Source: UMGS1766 sp963660915
GTDB lineage: Bacteria; Bacillota; Clostridia; Oscillospirales; Oscillospiraceae
Reading direction: 5' to 3'
DNA: 15,340 nucleotides
NCBI GenBank assembly: GCA_963660915.1
Contig: CAVLAO010000039.1
Location: 1 to 15,340 of the forward strand
The translations under genes and the position numbers were made by a program. Under the pieces are notes generated by a model. That model did no database searches, had not been told where the DNA came from, and was given only the letters and a program-made list of their open reading frames with translations. Of the stretch, positions 8,301 through 14,489 are shown one piece after another; position 1 is the stretch's first letter, and the number at the start of each line of letters is the position of its first letter.

Positions 8301-10217
8301 GAGCCGGTCTGACGTCTGGCTTCCATCACTTACGCCGCCCGACTGCCAGGTCGCAGTACGTGATCCCAATTCCTCCAGCTGTATGATTTCAATCCCCTTT
8401 GCCTGCCAATCGTCGGATCCCTTGTTGACAAACTTTGCACCCGTAAACTGGTTGACATCCTTCAGCGCCACAGTAAAGTACAGTGTTCCGCCGCTTTTTG
8501 TTCCAACCCGGTACATAAAACCGGATTTTACGCCGGGCCATTCGCCATAATAGGTTTCCACCGCACTCTGCACGCTGATAGACTCACTGGTTTGGCTCTG
8601 ACCGCTTGTATCTGTATAGCTGAGGGTCATGGACAGTTCACCGTTTGTTCCTGCCAGATCAGCATCATCAGTATGCAGCACCACCAGATAACGCTCCGTG
8701 CTGTCCTTGGGCAGCAGTCTCGCACCATTTTCGTAAGTTTGCAGCGAAATTTCTGCGCCGCTGCTTCCCTTGCTCACCGGGCGAATGGTTGTGCCGGCAA
8801 TCGATGGCGCACGATAGTAGCTCAAGGGTGTTCCTTCAAAGGTCGCTTTCAGCATCGTATTCTCAATGGAAACGGAAACCTTTGTGGCCGCCGCATCATA
8901 CACCGAAAATCCAATGATGTTCAGCAAATCGTCGGAACTTCCCGATTGTGCAGGATTTACCGTGCGAGTTTCACCTGACGGAGCATCCGCAGTTGTAATT
9001 CCAGTCACCGCCTTAGCCGCATCTGTTCCATAGATAATCCGTACGGATTGCAGAGACACAAGATCCGGCATAGATGCCGAAAACGCCACGGTATCTCCCT
9101 CTTGTGCGATGCCCGATACGTTTTCCGATCCGCTTGCCCCATTCTTCAGTGCATAAGCCACAACGCTGGTTGCAAACGGGAGGTATGCCTCGCGGGTTGC
9201 TCCATAAATGTCCTGATAACGGAACGCAATCGCTGCACACTCTCCAAAAAGCGAACTGTAAAGATTCTTTCCGCTGACATTTGCCAGAGTACTAATTCCT
9301 GCGCCATAGGTATCCGCAATATCCATTCGCAGTACACGTTCATTTTGTTTAGTTGAATAGCTTTCGCTGGCCTGGGTCAGCGTTCCGTCTCCACTCTTGT
9401 CCGTTGTAATGCGGAACATACGATCTGAATTCCAGTTGAAGGTTTTTGAGGTTTCCATTTTTGCAACCAACGTACCGTCAAAATCCGCATACTGGCGATT
9501 GGAAACACATCCGTACATTCCCATTCCGCGCACAGATGACACCTTATAAATGCGCAATCCCTGACAGGTCCAGGTTCCACTGGCCTTATTGACAACCACC
9601 GTTGTTTTTCCGTCTTCCGTTGTTTCTGTGCTCTCTGATACGTTGTCACACATCAGAATTTCAATACTCTGAATTTTTTTTACTTCTTTCAGCGGCTGAA
9701 AGAAAAACGTATCCGTCGCATAGGCCTGAAACGGCGTTTCCTCGCGCTTGACAGAAACCTTCATGGAACTCAGAATCGTATCCATGTCGGGCGACACCGT
9801 GGCGACGCTTTCTGCGCTCCCCTCGGTGTCAGTTGTGTTATCCGTGGTCTGGACACTGGCCGTGCTGCCCTGCTGTTCCGCCCAATTCATCGAATCCCTT
9901 AAGGCATTCTCACCTGGGAAGATTCTGTGACTTCGCACATGACCGTCCACATCCTCATACACAATCTTGAAATAAAGGATTTCATCTGCAAGGTTTCCAT
10001 TTACAGTTAACGTGCCGGTGCTTACTTGTAAGGCATAGGTGTTGCTGTTGTCTTCCAGGTTGTCCTCCAGATCACCGTAAGCGGCGGCGGCGCTCTGCGG
10101 CACGACAATACCACCAGGCAGCAGCATTGCCGCCAACAGCAGCATTGCCAGCAACCGGCTTCCTTTTTGTCTCGGAATCCTCCGCCGCTTTTTTCTTCCG
10201 TCTTTCACTTCACGCAT
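5358..10217 (-). CDS. Giant secreted protein with about eight diverged beta-rich repeat modules (1619 aa)
   Basis: Family not recognised. The N-terminus has a long basic segment (RKKRRRIPRQKGSR, 8-21), a hydrophobic core (LLAMLLLAAMLLPGGIVV, 22-39) and an AAAA region around 43-46, which is a Sec signal peptide. The start ATG 10217 has GGAGGG 6 bases upstream. The mature protein is Ser/Thr/Asn/Gly-rich and almost all beta. By eye it holds about eight copies of one module. A first half has a strand with a Y-x-D-x-x-G turn (IVYEDVDG 85, FRYQDIYG 332, LSYTDTSG 532, LVFEDGKS 738, VEYYDSNG 894, AEYSRVYG 1096, IRYTTTND 1228, INYRDESD 1375). A second half has an F-x-h-x-h-x-D-h strand, then an h-x-I-x-I strand and often a W-containing strand (FFFQPLKEVKKIQSIEI 171; LYFTVALKDVNQF 579; RFTLAIEDISQLLRITL 954). 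The second half recalls PLAT/LH2-type beta sandwiches. An Ig-like segment (about 1500-1590) and an acidic Thr/Asn tail end the protein. There is no LPXTG motif or C-terminal membrane anchor. A likely surface or secreted partner of the VirB4-linked machine. Confidence 0.88.
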   Translation of the reverse strand: MREVKDGRKKRRRIPRQKGSRLLAMLLLAAMLLPGGIVVPQSAAAAYGDLEDNLEDNSNTYALQVSTGTLTVNGNLADEILYFKIVYEDVDGHVRSHRIFPGENALRDSMNWAEQQGSTASVQTTDNTTDTEGSAESVATVSPDMDTILSSMKVSVKREETPFQAYATDTFFFQPLKEVKKIQSIEILMCDNVSESTETTEDGKTTVVVNKASGTWTCQGLRIYKVSSVRGMGMYGCVSNRQYADFDGTLVAKMETSKTFNWNSDRMFRITTDKSGDGTLTQASESYSTKQNERVLRMDIADTYGAGISTLANVSGKNLYSSLFGECAAIAFRYQDIYGATREAYLPFATSVVAYALKNGASGSENVSGIAQEGDTVAFSASMPDLVSLQSVRIIYGTDAAKAVTGITTADAPSGETRTVNPAQSGSSDDLLNIIGFSVYDAAATKVSVSIENTMLKATFEGTPLSYYRAPSIAGTTIRPVSKGSSGAEISLQTYENGARLLPKDSTERYLVVLHTDDADLAGTNGELSMTLSYTDTSGQSQTSESISVQSAVETYYGEWPGVKSGFMYRVGTKSGGTLYFTVALKDVNQFTGAKFVNKGSDDWQAKGIEIIQLEELGSRTATWQSGGVSDGSQTSDRLYARDYTGTSLLKLDEVIFVDGGQDPVSVNFTSDKTVVIDTDTGDWSEYRYSMSYEIAQNLGKFTKSRYTYTVAVEVADDQVTNASDGDCGSKNQFYFQLVFEDGKSAYVLANQQLSADGFRTGYTEEFSISTNRDMGEVTAIKILPDDTSSKGDVFDKLKIESISVKKQTSEAVSRQWTVDNVGWIDINYQDESADSDTPGYRGRAESEIVKTYQIESSTYAVNLEFAITTGAYNVAADTGATDPQFTGQLYGIVEYYDSNGTLKTETYNLVDAMYTYNGREKKTGSRETIGQYTWPGGVESDTSLMFRAGKTDRFTLAIEDISQLLRITLEVRSKVATTWNIQNVYVSLAGNGGKRIINKENEYEWKYNEKTKQLCSSTNADSGGYSVSLPVNQVQVLDIEFSENKVVWSDSTKGEVSSVTSRLPRSANDTLNIYVYTADSESVSSLEGAVMTATAEYSRVYGGFSSTSATMTLGESNGRSMFYVKDVSASGIDTLNKLGLGAYFQDLNATGTIPLDYAVIQQVRSGVVINTYYINFSGLDPVASSVSKAPEANPNTSQFKQVVSLAFADNLANLHLTAETDDVAVAIRYTTTNDISGQEYESQFVYLTDQNWSELRAGKVIDLTFNESYVKEITGIKIRGTGHSTRNGVSIASATAAVYETSLSGGEERCTGNFSFAYGVTLAAGAGDQVMQRTDTLEDGSGNVSQVTISFTVPDVKDVPAVAENATGAVGMVINYRDESDVVREKSINDICAYAEDNASFQSGGTVTLRLQMSGVKEIRWLMLGPTDGAGNAATLTLSDMSITMETLGETLGYQRNLQDWSGTGIIPVFNSVQVKLTAVTKNATTNTSEQIVVEGETQRQLVESGQEVVITPSVTGSSSGYTYRVEKFKDSFTTNAAETVTSENGVLRFKATNEYSSGVGTENYYRVIVSSNEVPSVQSIIEFVVEPKYVEPVTEQPASDQSEETTDNSTTNTEDGN

Positions 10218-10244
10218 TATGCACCCTCCGTACGCCTTGCCAAT

Positions 10245-10264
10245 CCGGAATGCTACGCTTCCGG
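10245..10264 (-). other. Small inverted repeat between the STAS and giant-protein genes
   Basis: CCGGAA and TTCCGG form a perfect 6-bp stem around an 8-base loop, 4 bases after the STAS stop codon. No T-run follows, so termination is doubtful. It may slow read-through or be without function. Confidence 0.35.
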
Positions 10265-10268
10265 TTGT

Positions 10269-10568
10269 TTACTTGATGGTCAAAAACCCAACAAAACCGG
10301 TCATTTCAAATACTTCCATGACCATCTTTCGTACATTGCATAGCGTCAGGCTGCCACCCTTTTGGTTCATCGCCATATAAAGGCGCTTGATGACTCTCAG
10401 TCCGGCACTGGAAATATACTCCACGCCCTCCATGTTCAGCACGAGCTTATCAAAACGCTCTGCCGTTTGCATGAAAATGTCCTCTGCATCCTGTGCTGTC
10501 ATGGAGTCTAAGCGCCCTTCCAGCACCAGTTCGCCTTCCTGTCCGCAATTAATCAGTTTAATGTTCAT
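10269..10568 (-). CDS. STAS-domain anti-sigma-factor antagonist (99 aa)
   Basis: A single STAS domain of normal length, similar to SpoIIAA/RsbV-type anti-anti-sigma factors. These bind a serine kinase/anti-sigma factor and are switched off by phosphorylation of a conserved serine. The hallmark segment is NMEGVEYISSAGLRVI (45-60), with Ser53/Ser54 at the expected phosphorylation site. The preceding strand LVLEGRLDSMTA (14-25) and the ending CNVRKMVMEVFEMTGF also fit. The chosen start is ATG 10568 (MNIKLI), with AAGGAG 7 bases upstream; ten extra codons upstream overlap the VirB4 stop. The gene lies 13 bases after VirB4 and 51 before the giant secreted protein, so it belongs to the operon. No partner kinase or phosphatase gene is in the window. 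It may control a sigma factor or act as a local switch on the secretion apparatus; which of these is not shown by the sequence. Confidence 0.92.
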   Translation of the reverse strand: MNIKLINCGQEGELVLEGRLDSMTAQDAEDIFMQTAERFDKLVLNMEGVEYISSAGLRVIKRLYMAMNQKGGSLTLCNVRKMVMEVFEMTGFVGFLTIK

Positions 10569-10575
10569 AAGCTTG

Positions 10576-10581
10576 CTCCTT
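10576..10581 (-). promoter_or_regulatory. Ribosome binding site deciding the STAS start at 10568
   Basis: AAGGAG directly follows the VirB4 stop codon (10584-10582) and precedes ATG 10568 by 7 bases. It excludes the longer frame starting at 10598. Confidence 0.65.
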
Positions 10582-13500
10582 TTACTTGCGTTTACCACGC
10601 TGCTTATTGTTATATTGAATAAGCTCTTCCAGGGTCAGATCCACAACCTTTTCATCGAACATTTCCATGGTCTCGATGGGGGTCGGAATCTCAATTTCAC
10701 CGATATTCGCCTGTAGGAACGCCACAATGTCCATTCCGCTCTCCGACGTGTCGGCAGACTCGACGGGCTCGGGCGATGCCGCCGGAGCAGCTTCGACAGA
10801 CGCTTCCTCGTCGTAGTTGTATTCCCCGGCATCGGTATTCTCTTCTGCTGTCTGAACGGGCGGCGTTACAGCAGCAGGAGATTCGGGGAGGGGCGCTTCA
10901 TACGCCGCCGGCTCCTGTTCTGCCTGGGGTACCGGTGTCGATGCCCGCAGTTCGCTGTTCAGCTCCGCCTCAATTCTCGCCTCGGCCGTCTTCATGCGGG
11001 AATCAATGGTAGCTTCTACGCTTCTCTGAATTTCGCGCAAGAGCGCATCATAGCTAAACCGACTGAGCAGATCCGTCAATGCGGAGCCTGCCTCCGTCTG
11101 CACCGGCTGGGGTGCTTCGGAAACGGGTGCAGCGGGCTGCGGCGCTATGGCAGCTGCCTCCGGCTGCGGTGTCGGCACAGGCGTATGCTGGAGCTGTTCC
11201 TCCTGGAACTGTACCCGCGCTTTCTCCTCTCGTTTTCTGGCTGCTTCGGTTTTCTGATCCGTTTCAACGAATGTTACGCTGTGTCGCTTCTGCCGCGGTC
11301 TTACATCGTCGCGCTCCTGCTCACCCCAACGCTTGAGGCGGCTTACCATGTGCTTGTCGCGGCTTTCCGCCACAATGCTCTCCCAAGCCTGTTCGCCAGC
11401 TTGTCCGCTGAAATAGCGACTCTGATAATTTCGATCATGGAACATTGCCACAACATTCTGCGGCACTTTCACCAGGAACGTGGAGCGGCTTGTGGGGCTC
11501 ATCACCGTGAAGACCTGACCTCGCGGTGCGGTGGTAATCTGTTCCTGCTCCACTTCGTTGATACCGCCGGCCTTTTCATAGAGCTTACACAAATCCTGAA
11601 TATCGTTGGGCGCCAGAGAGAAAATAAAGCTATACTGGCAGGCATTGATGATTGCAGTGGATTTGCGTGCAATCTCCTCGCTTCCCACAAAGTCCTTGAT
11701 GTTCTGCGTAATTACAATCTGCATACCATTGTACTTACGAATTCGCTTGGCAAGCTGGAACATAAAGTCCAACGCAACCGGGAACTTTGTGTCAATGAAT
11801 ACGTGCGCCTCATCGATTACAACTACAATCTTCCGTTTTAGACCATATCTCGTGTTATAGTCACGGTTCTTGATGATCTCGTTGTCGATATACTTCAAGA
11901 CCAGCAGCATCTGTGCATTGGCAATGGTGCTATTTCGGTTGGAAATCAGGCTCTGGAAGTTGAATACCGTGAAGTTTTCCTCGGTTGTAACCGTAGAGGG
12001 TCCATTCCAGATATTTGCATTTCGTCCACCTGTGGAGAACTTCGCCACATAGTTCATCAGTGTTCGCAGAATTGTGCGAATATACTCGTTATCCGTTTGC
12101 TGGAACTCCGCAAGCACCGCATCATACAGATCATCAAATACCGGATAATCCTCAGGTCTTAGTCTACTAAGGTCTGTTTCGCCGGTAATGCCATGGTTTG
12201 TATACATCCGGTCGATGAGACTGTTCAAATATTCCATTGCGTCTCGATCGCAATCCGGCAAAATCTGCCGGAAGAATTCCTCCAGGAACTGCAAATGCGT
12301 TGCATAGCTGCCGGAAACCGTTGTGCCATCCGTCTCATCATCGTCCAGAGCCGTGATGATCTGGAATGGATTCAGCCGTCCATACTGTGCATTTCCCACA
12401 TTGATGAACTTTCCGTGCAGGCTTTCCGCCAACTCCGTATATTCGTTCTCCGGATCCAGAATGAAAATTTTACTGTCTTCCGCAGCAAGATTTGCCAGCA
12501 AGCTCTTCGTGGCATAGGACTTACCGGAACCGGACTTACCTACGATCACCATATTCGAGTTCACTCGCTCGCTGTCCCGGCGGAAGAAATCAATAAATAC
12601 CGGTACGCCTTCGCTGCTGCCCAGCTTAATGCCGCCCACATCGGACACATGGGCAAACACCCAGGGATAGCAGGCTGCCAGCGCGTTGCTGGGAATTCCG
12701 CGGCTTTGGCGAAGCATCGGATCATAGCCGCTGATCTGCGAGCCAATGAATGCCTGGGTTTGGTCAAAGTCCATGCCATTGAGCCGGAATCCATTTTCCT
12801 GATAGCAGCGGCGAACCGCTTTTTTCATATTCGTGATAACCGTACGATCTGATTTAGGCGGCTGCACTGCGCTTTGATTCGCCCGGGTAACGGCAATGTC
12901 ATACGCCGTTACATACACATTTACTTCCAGCAGCGACTCATTGTCCTGCTGAAGGGTTGCAAGCAGGTTGCCCAGCGAATCAATGTTATTTTGCAGTTCG
13001 ATTCGCCGTGAATCCAGCCCCGTTGCCATATACTGCGCACGCAGCTCCTGCAGCGAGCGGTCGATGCTCCGGATGGCCTTGGTGCGTTCCATTGGGCGGC
13101 ATTTTACCACAACCTTCGTGCCCGGCATGGACATTACGCTTGCCAGCCACGCATCTCCCACCGCACTCGGATAGGAAACGATGCGCATATTATGGGTAAC
13201 GATGTGGTTAACCTCCACCGTGCGCGCTTTGATATCCACAACCTGCGGCATTGCCCACTTGGCATAGTTTTCAGGTGCAACTTGCTCGACATCTCGTTCG
13301 TCAAAGTCCAGCTGGTTCGTATATTTCAGGAATACTGCCAGCTCCTTGTCATTGAGTCGCTTGGGGTTCATGTCTGCGCCCCGCAGGGTGTTCATCGCCG
13401 TCTCAATCTGATTGTTCAGCTGCCGCTTATCGCTTTCGAACAGCACCACATAGTAAAACGACTCGATCACCTTGTTTTCGGTGCACAGACTATATACATC

Positions 13501-14328
13501 GTTGATGCGGTCATACAGAATTTCGACCCGCGCCTTGTACTCCTGCTCACTGAGCATTCCGCTTTCAAAGGATGCCTTGAGATTGTTCAGGCGGTCATAC
13601 TCGAGCTTCAAATACTCATCATAGATAATCGGCCGCTCAATCTTAACGATATTGGCAGAATAGTCCCCGTTCACAGCCCGGAGCACGCGCCCCAGTCCGC
13701 TCTCAATGGAATTGTTCCGCCGGTACTGGCTGAAAAAGCGAAACTCAACCGCCGGAATCTCCAAGACCGCGCCATAATACTTGCCGTCATAGTCGATAAA
13801 GCCGTTTTCAATGCCGGTAAACGCAATGATTTTTTCCATCTCGGTGCGTTTCACTGCAGCATCCCTGGCATAAGCCTGCCGGGCACGGAGTCTTGCTTTC
13901 TGCTCCTCCGTCAGCTTCTTACTTTTCTGCAGTTGATCTGCCTTTTGTTTTCTCGTTTTTTTCCGTTTTTTTCTTTTATGGCTGGCACCGCTTTTCCCGG
14001 TGCGCCGCCGCGCTCGAACGGCGGCTTGCGGCGCTGGGGCTTCGCCCTGCAGCGTTGCTTCATCCGCTTTACGGGCAAAGTGCCGCGCATAGCCCAGATG
14101 CCGCAAAATATGCAGCAGATACAAGTAGTTCGGCACCGTATCCAGCCGAACCAGCAATCCCACCGCCAAAAGGGCAATGCCAAAGCAAACGAAGATTCGT
14201 CCCGGCAGGCTGGAGATCAGCACCAGCACAATCATGACCAGAGCCACGCCACCCACCAGAATGTCTGCCAAGGTGACGCCCTTGAATAGTTCAATTTCTA
14301 CTTTTGTTTTACTCGGTATCAGTCTCAT
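10582..14328 (-). CDS. PrgI-VirB4 fusion: type IV secretion-like ATPase with long C-terminal tail (1248 aa)
   Basis: This is the membrane-associated motor of a Gram-positive type IV secretion-like system. Residues 1-85 are PrgI-like (VirB3 counterpart): two hydrophobic helices at about 21-40 and 44-62, then PNYLYLLHILRHLGYARHF. A very basic linker (KRKKRKKTRKQK, about 120) leads to the VirB4 domain from about 165. Walker A is GKSGSGKS at 597-604. The VirB4 motif LDPENEYTEL follows (D625, Y630). Walker B is VVVIDEAH with D839-E840, and IVITQNIKDF carries the following conserved Gln. All catalytic residues appear intact. The family usually has 600-850 residues. The extra length is the fused membrane part and a tail (about 1040-1248) with Pro/Ala/Gln-rich stretches, a predicted helix (SVEATIDSRMKTAEARIEAE), an acidic part and a conserved-looking end (DIVAFLQANIGEIEIPTPIE). 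The start ATG 14328 follows GGTGGTGA, with an in-frame TGA just upstream. It may move protein or DNA; no relaxase or coupling protein is visible. Confidence 0.95.
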   Translation of the reverse strand: MRLIPSKTKVEIELFKGVTLADILVGGVALVMIVLVLISSLPGRIFVCFGIALLAVGLLVRLDTVPNYLYLLHILRHLGYARHFARKADEATLQGEAPAPQAAVRARRRTGKSGASHKRKKRKKTRKQKADQLQKSKKLTEEQKARLRARQAYARDAAVKRTEMEKIIAFTGIENGFIDYDGKYYGAVLEIPAVEFRFFSQYRRNNSIESGLGRVLRAVNGDYSANIVKIERPIIYDEYLKLEYDRLNNLKASFESGMLSEQEYKARVEILYDRINDVYSLCTENKVIESFYYVVLFESDKRQLNNQIETAMNTLRGADMNPKRLNDKELAVFLKYTNQLDFDERDVEQVAPENYAKWAMPQVVDIKARTVEVNHIVTHNMRIVSYPSAVGDAWLASVMSMPGTKVVVKCRPMERTKAIRSIDRSLQELRAQYMATGLDSRRIELQNNIDSLGNLLATLQQDNESLLEVNVYVTAYDIAVTRANQSAVQPPKSDRTVITNMKKAVRRCYQENGFRLNGMDFDQTQAFIGSQISGYDPMLRQSRGIPSNALAACYPWVFAHVSDVGGIKLGSSEGVPVFIDFFRRDSERVNSNMVIVGKSGSGKSYATKSLLANLAAEDSKIFILDPENEYTELAESLHGKFINVGNAQYGRLNPFQIITALDDDETDGTTVSGSYATHLQFLEEFFRQILPDCDRDAMEYLNSLIDRMYTNHGITGETDLSRLRPEDYPVFDDLYDAVLAEFQQTDNEYIRTILRTLMNYVAKFSTGGRNANIWNGPSTVTTEENFTVFNFQSLISNRNSTIANAQMLLVLKYIDNEIIKNRDYNTRYGLKRKIVVVIDEAHVFIDTKFPVALDFMFQLAKRIRKYNGMQIVITQNIKDFVGSEEIARKSTAIINACQYSFIFSLAPNDIQDLCKLYEKAGGINEVEQEQITTAPRGQVFTVMSPTSRSTFLVKVPQNVVAMFHDRNYQSRYFSGQAGEQAWESIVAESRDKHMVSRLKRWGEQERDDVRPRQKRHSVTFVETDQKTEAARKREEKARVQFQEEQLQHTPVPTPQPEAAAIAPQPAAPVSEAPQPVQTEAGSALTDLLSRFSYDALLREIQRSVEATIDSRMKTAEARIEAELNSELRASTPVPQAEQEPAAYEAPLPESPAAVTPPVQTAEENTDAGEYNYDEEASVEAAPAASPEPVESADTSESGMDIVAFLQANIGEIEIPTPIETMEMFDEKVVDLTLEELIQYNNKQRGKRK

Positions 14329-14489
14329 GCCAATCTGTCACCACCTTGTCTTGCATTTTGCCACTCTTACTTCGCTTGTTTTCTCCGGCTGGGGGCTGCT
14401 GTTACCCCCAGATGATTGTCGCTTCCGCCGGTGCCGCTGCAGGAGCCGCTTCCGTGCCGCCCTGTCTTCCGCTATCCGCACGGGATTGA
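14329..14489 (-). other. 161-base space between the Q/N-rich gene and VirB4, with coding-like frame and hairpin
   Basis: No clear promoter was found. Two things stand out. The frame +1 to the stop at 14490 stays open for 29 codons to a TAA at 14404-14402 and reads like a natural acidic/Ala-rich tail (GGTEAAPAAAPAEATIIWG). A perfect 7-bp inverted repeat, CTGGGGG/CCCCCAG (14389-14411), overlaps the end of that frame. It lacks a following T-run, so it is not a standard terminator. The ribosome site of VirB4 is at 14347-14338. Confidence 0.5.

Noticed and set aside
13192..14289. Plus-strand open frame of 365 codons opposite VirB4
   Set aside because: The minus strand encodes clear VirB4 and PrgI-like motifs over the same bases; the plus frame has shadow-type composition.
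10582..14328. Calling the region an integrative conjugative element
   Set aside because: A VirB4 motor alone is not enough; no relaxase, integrase, coupling protein, att repeats or origin of transfer can be seen in the window.
14389..14411. CTGGGGG/CCCCCAG inverted repeat as a terminator before VirB4
   Set aside because: No T-run follows on either strand and the loop overlaps a coding-like frame. Kept only as a note in the gap entry.
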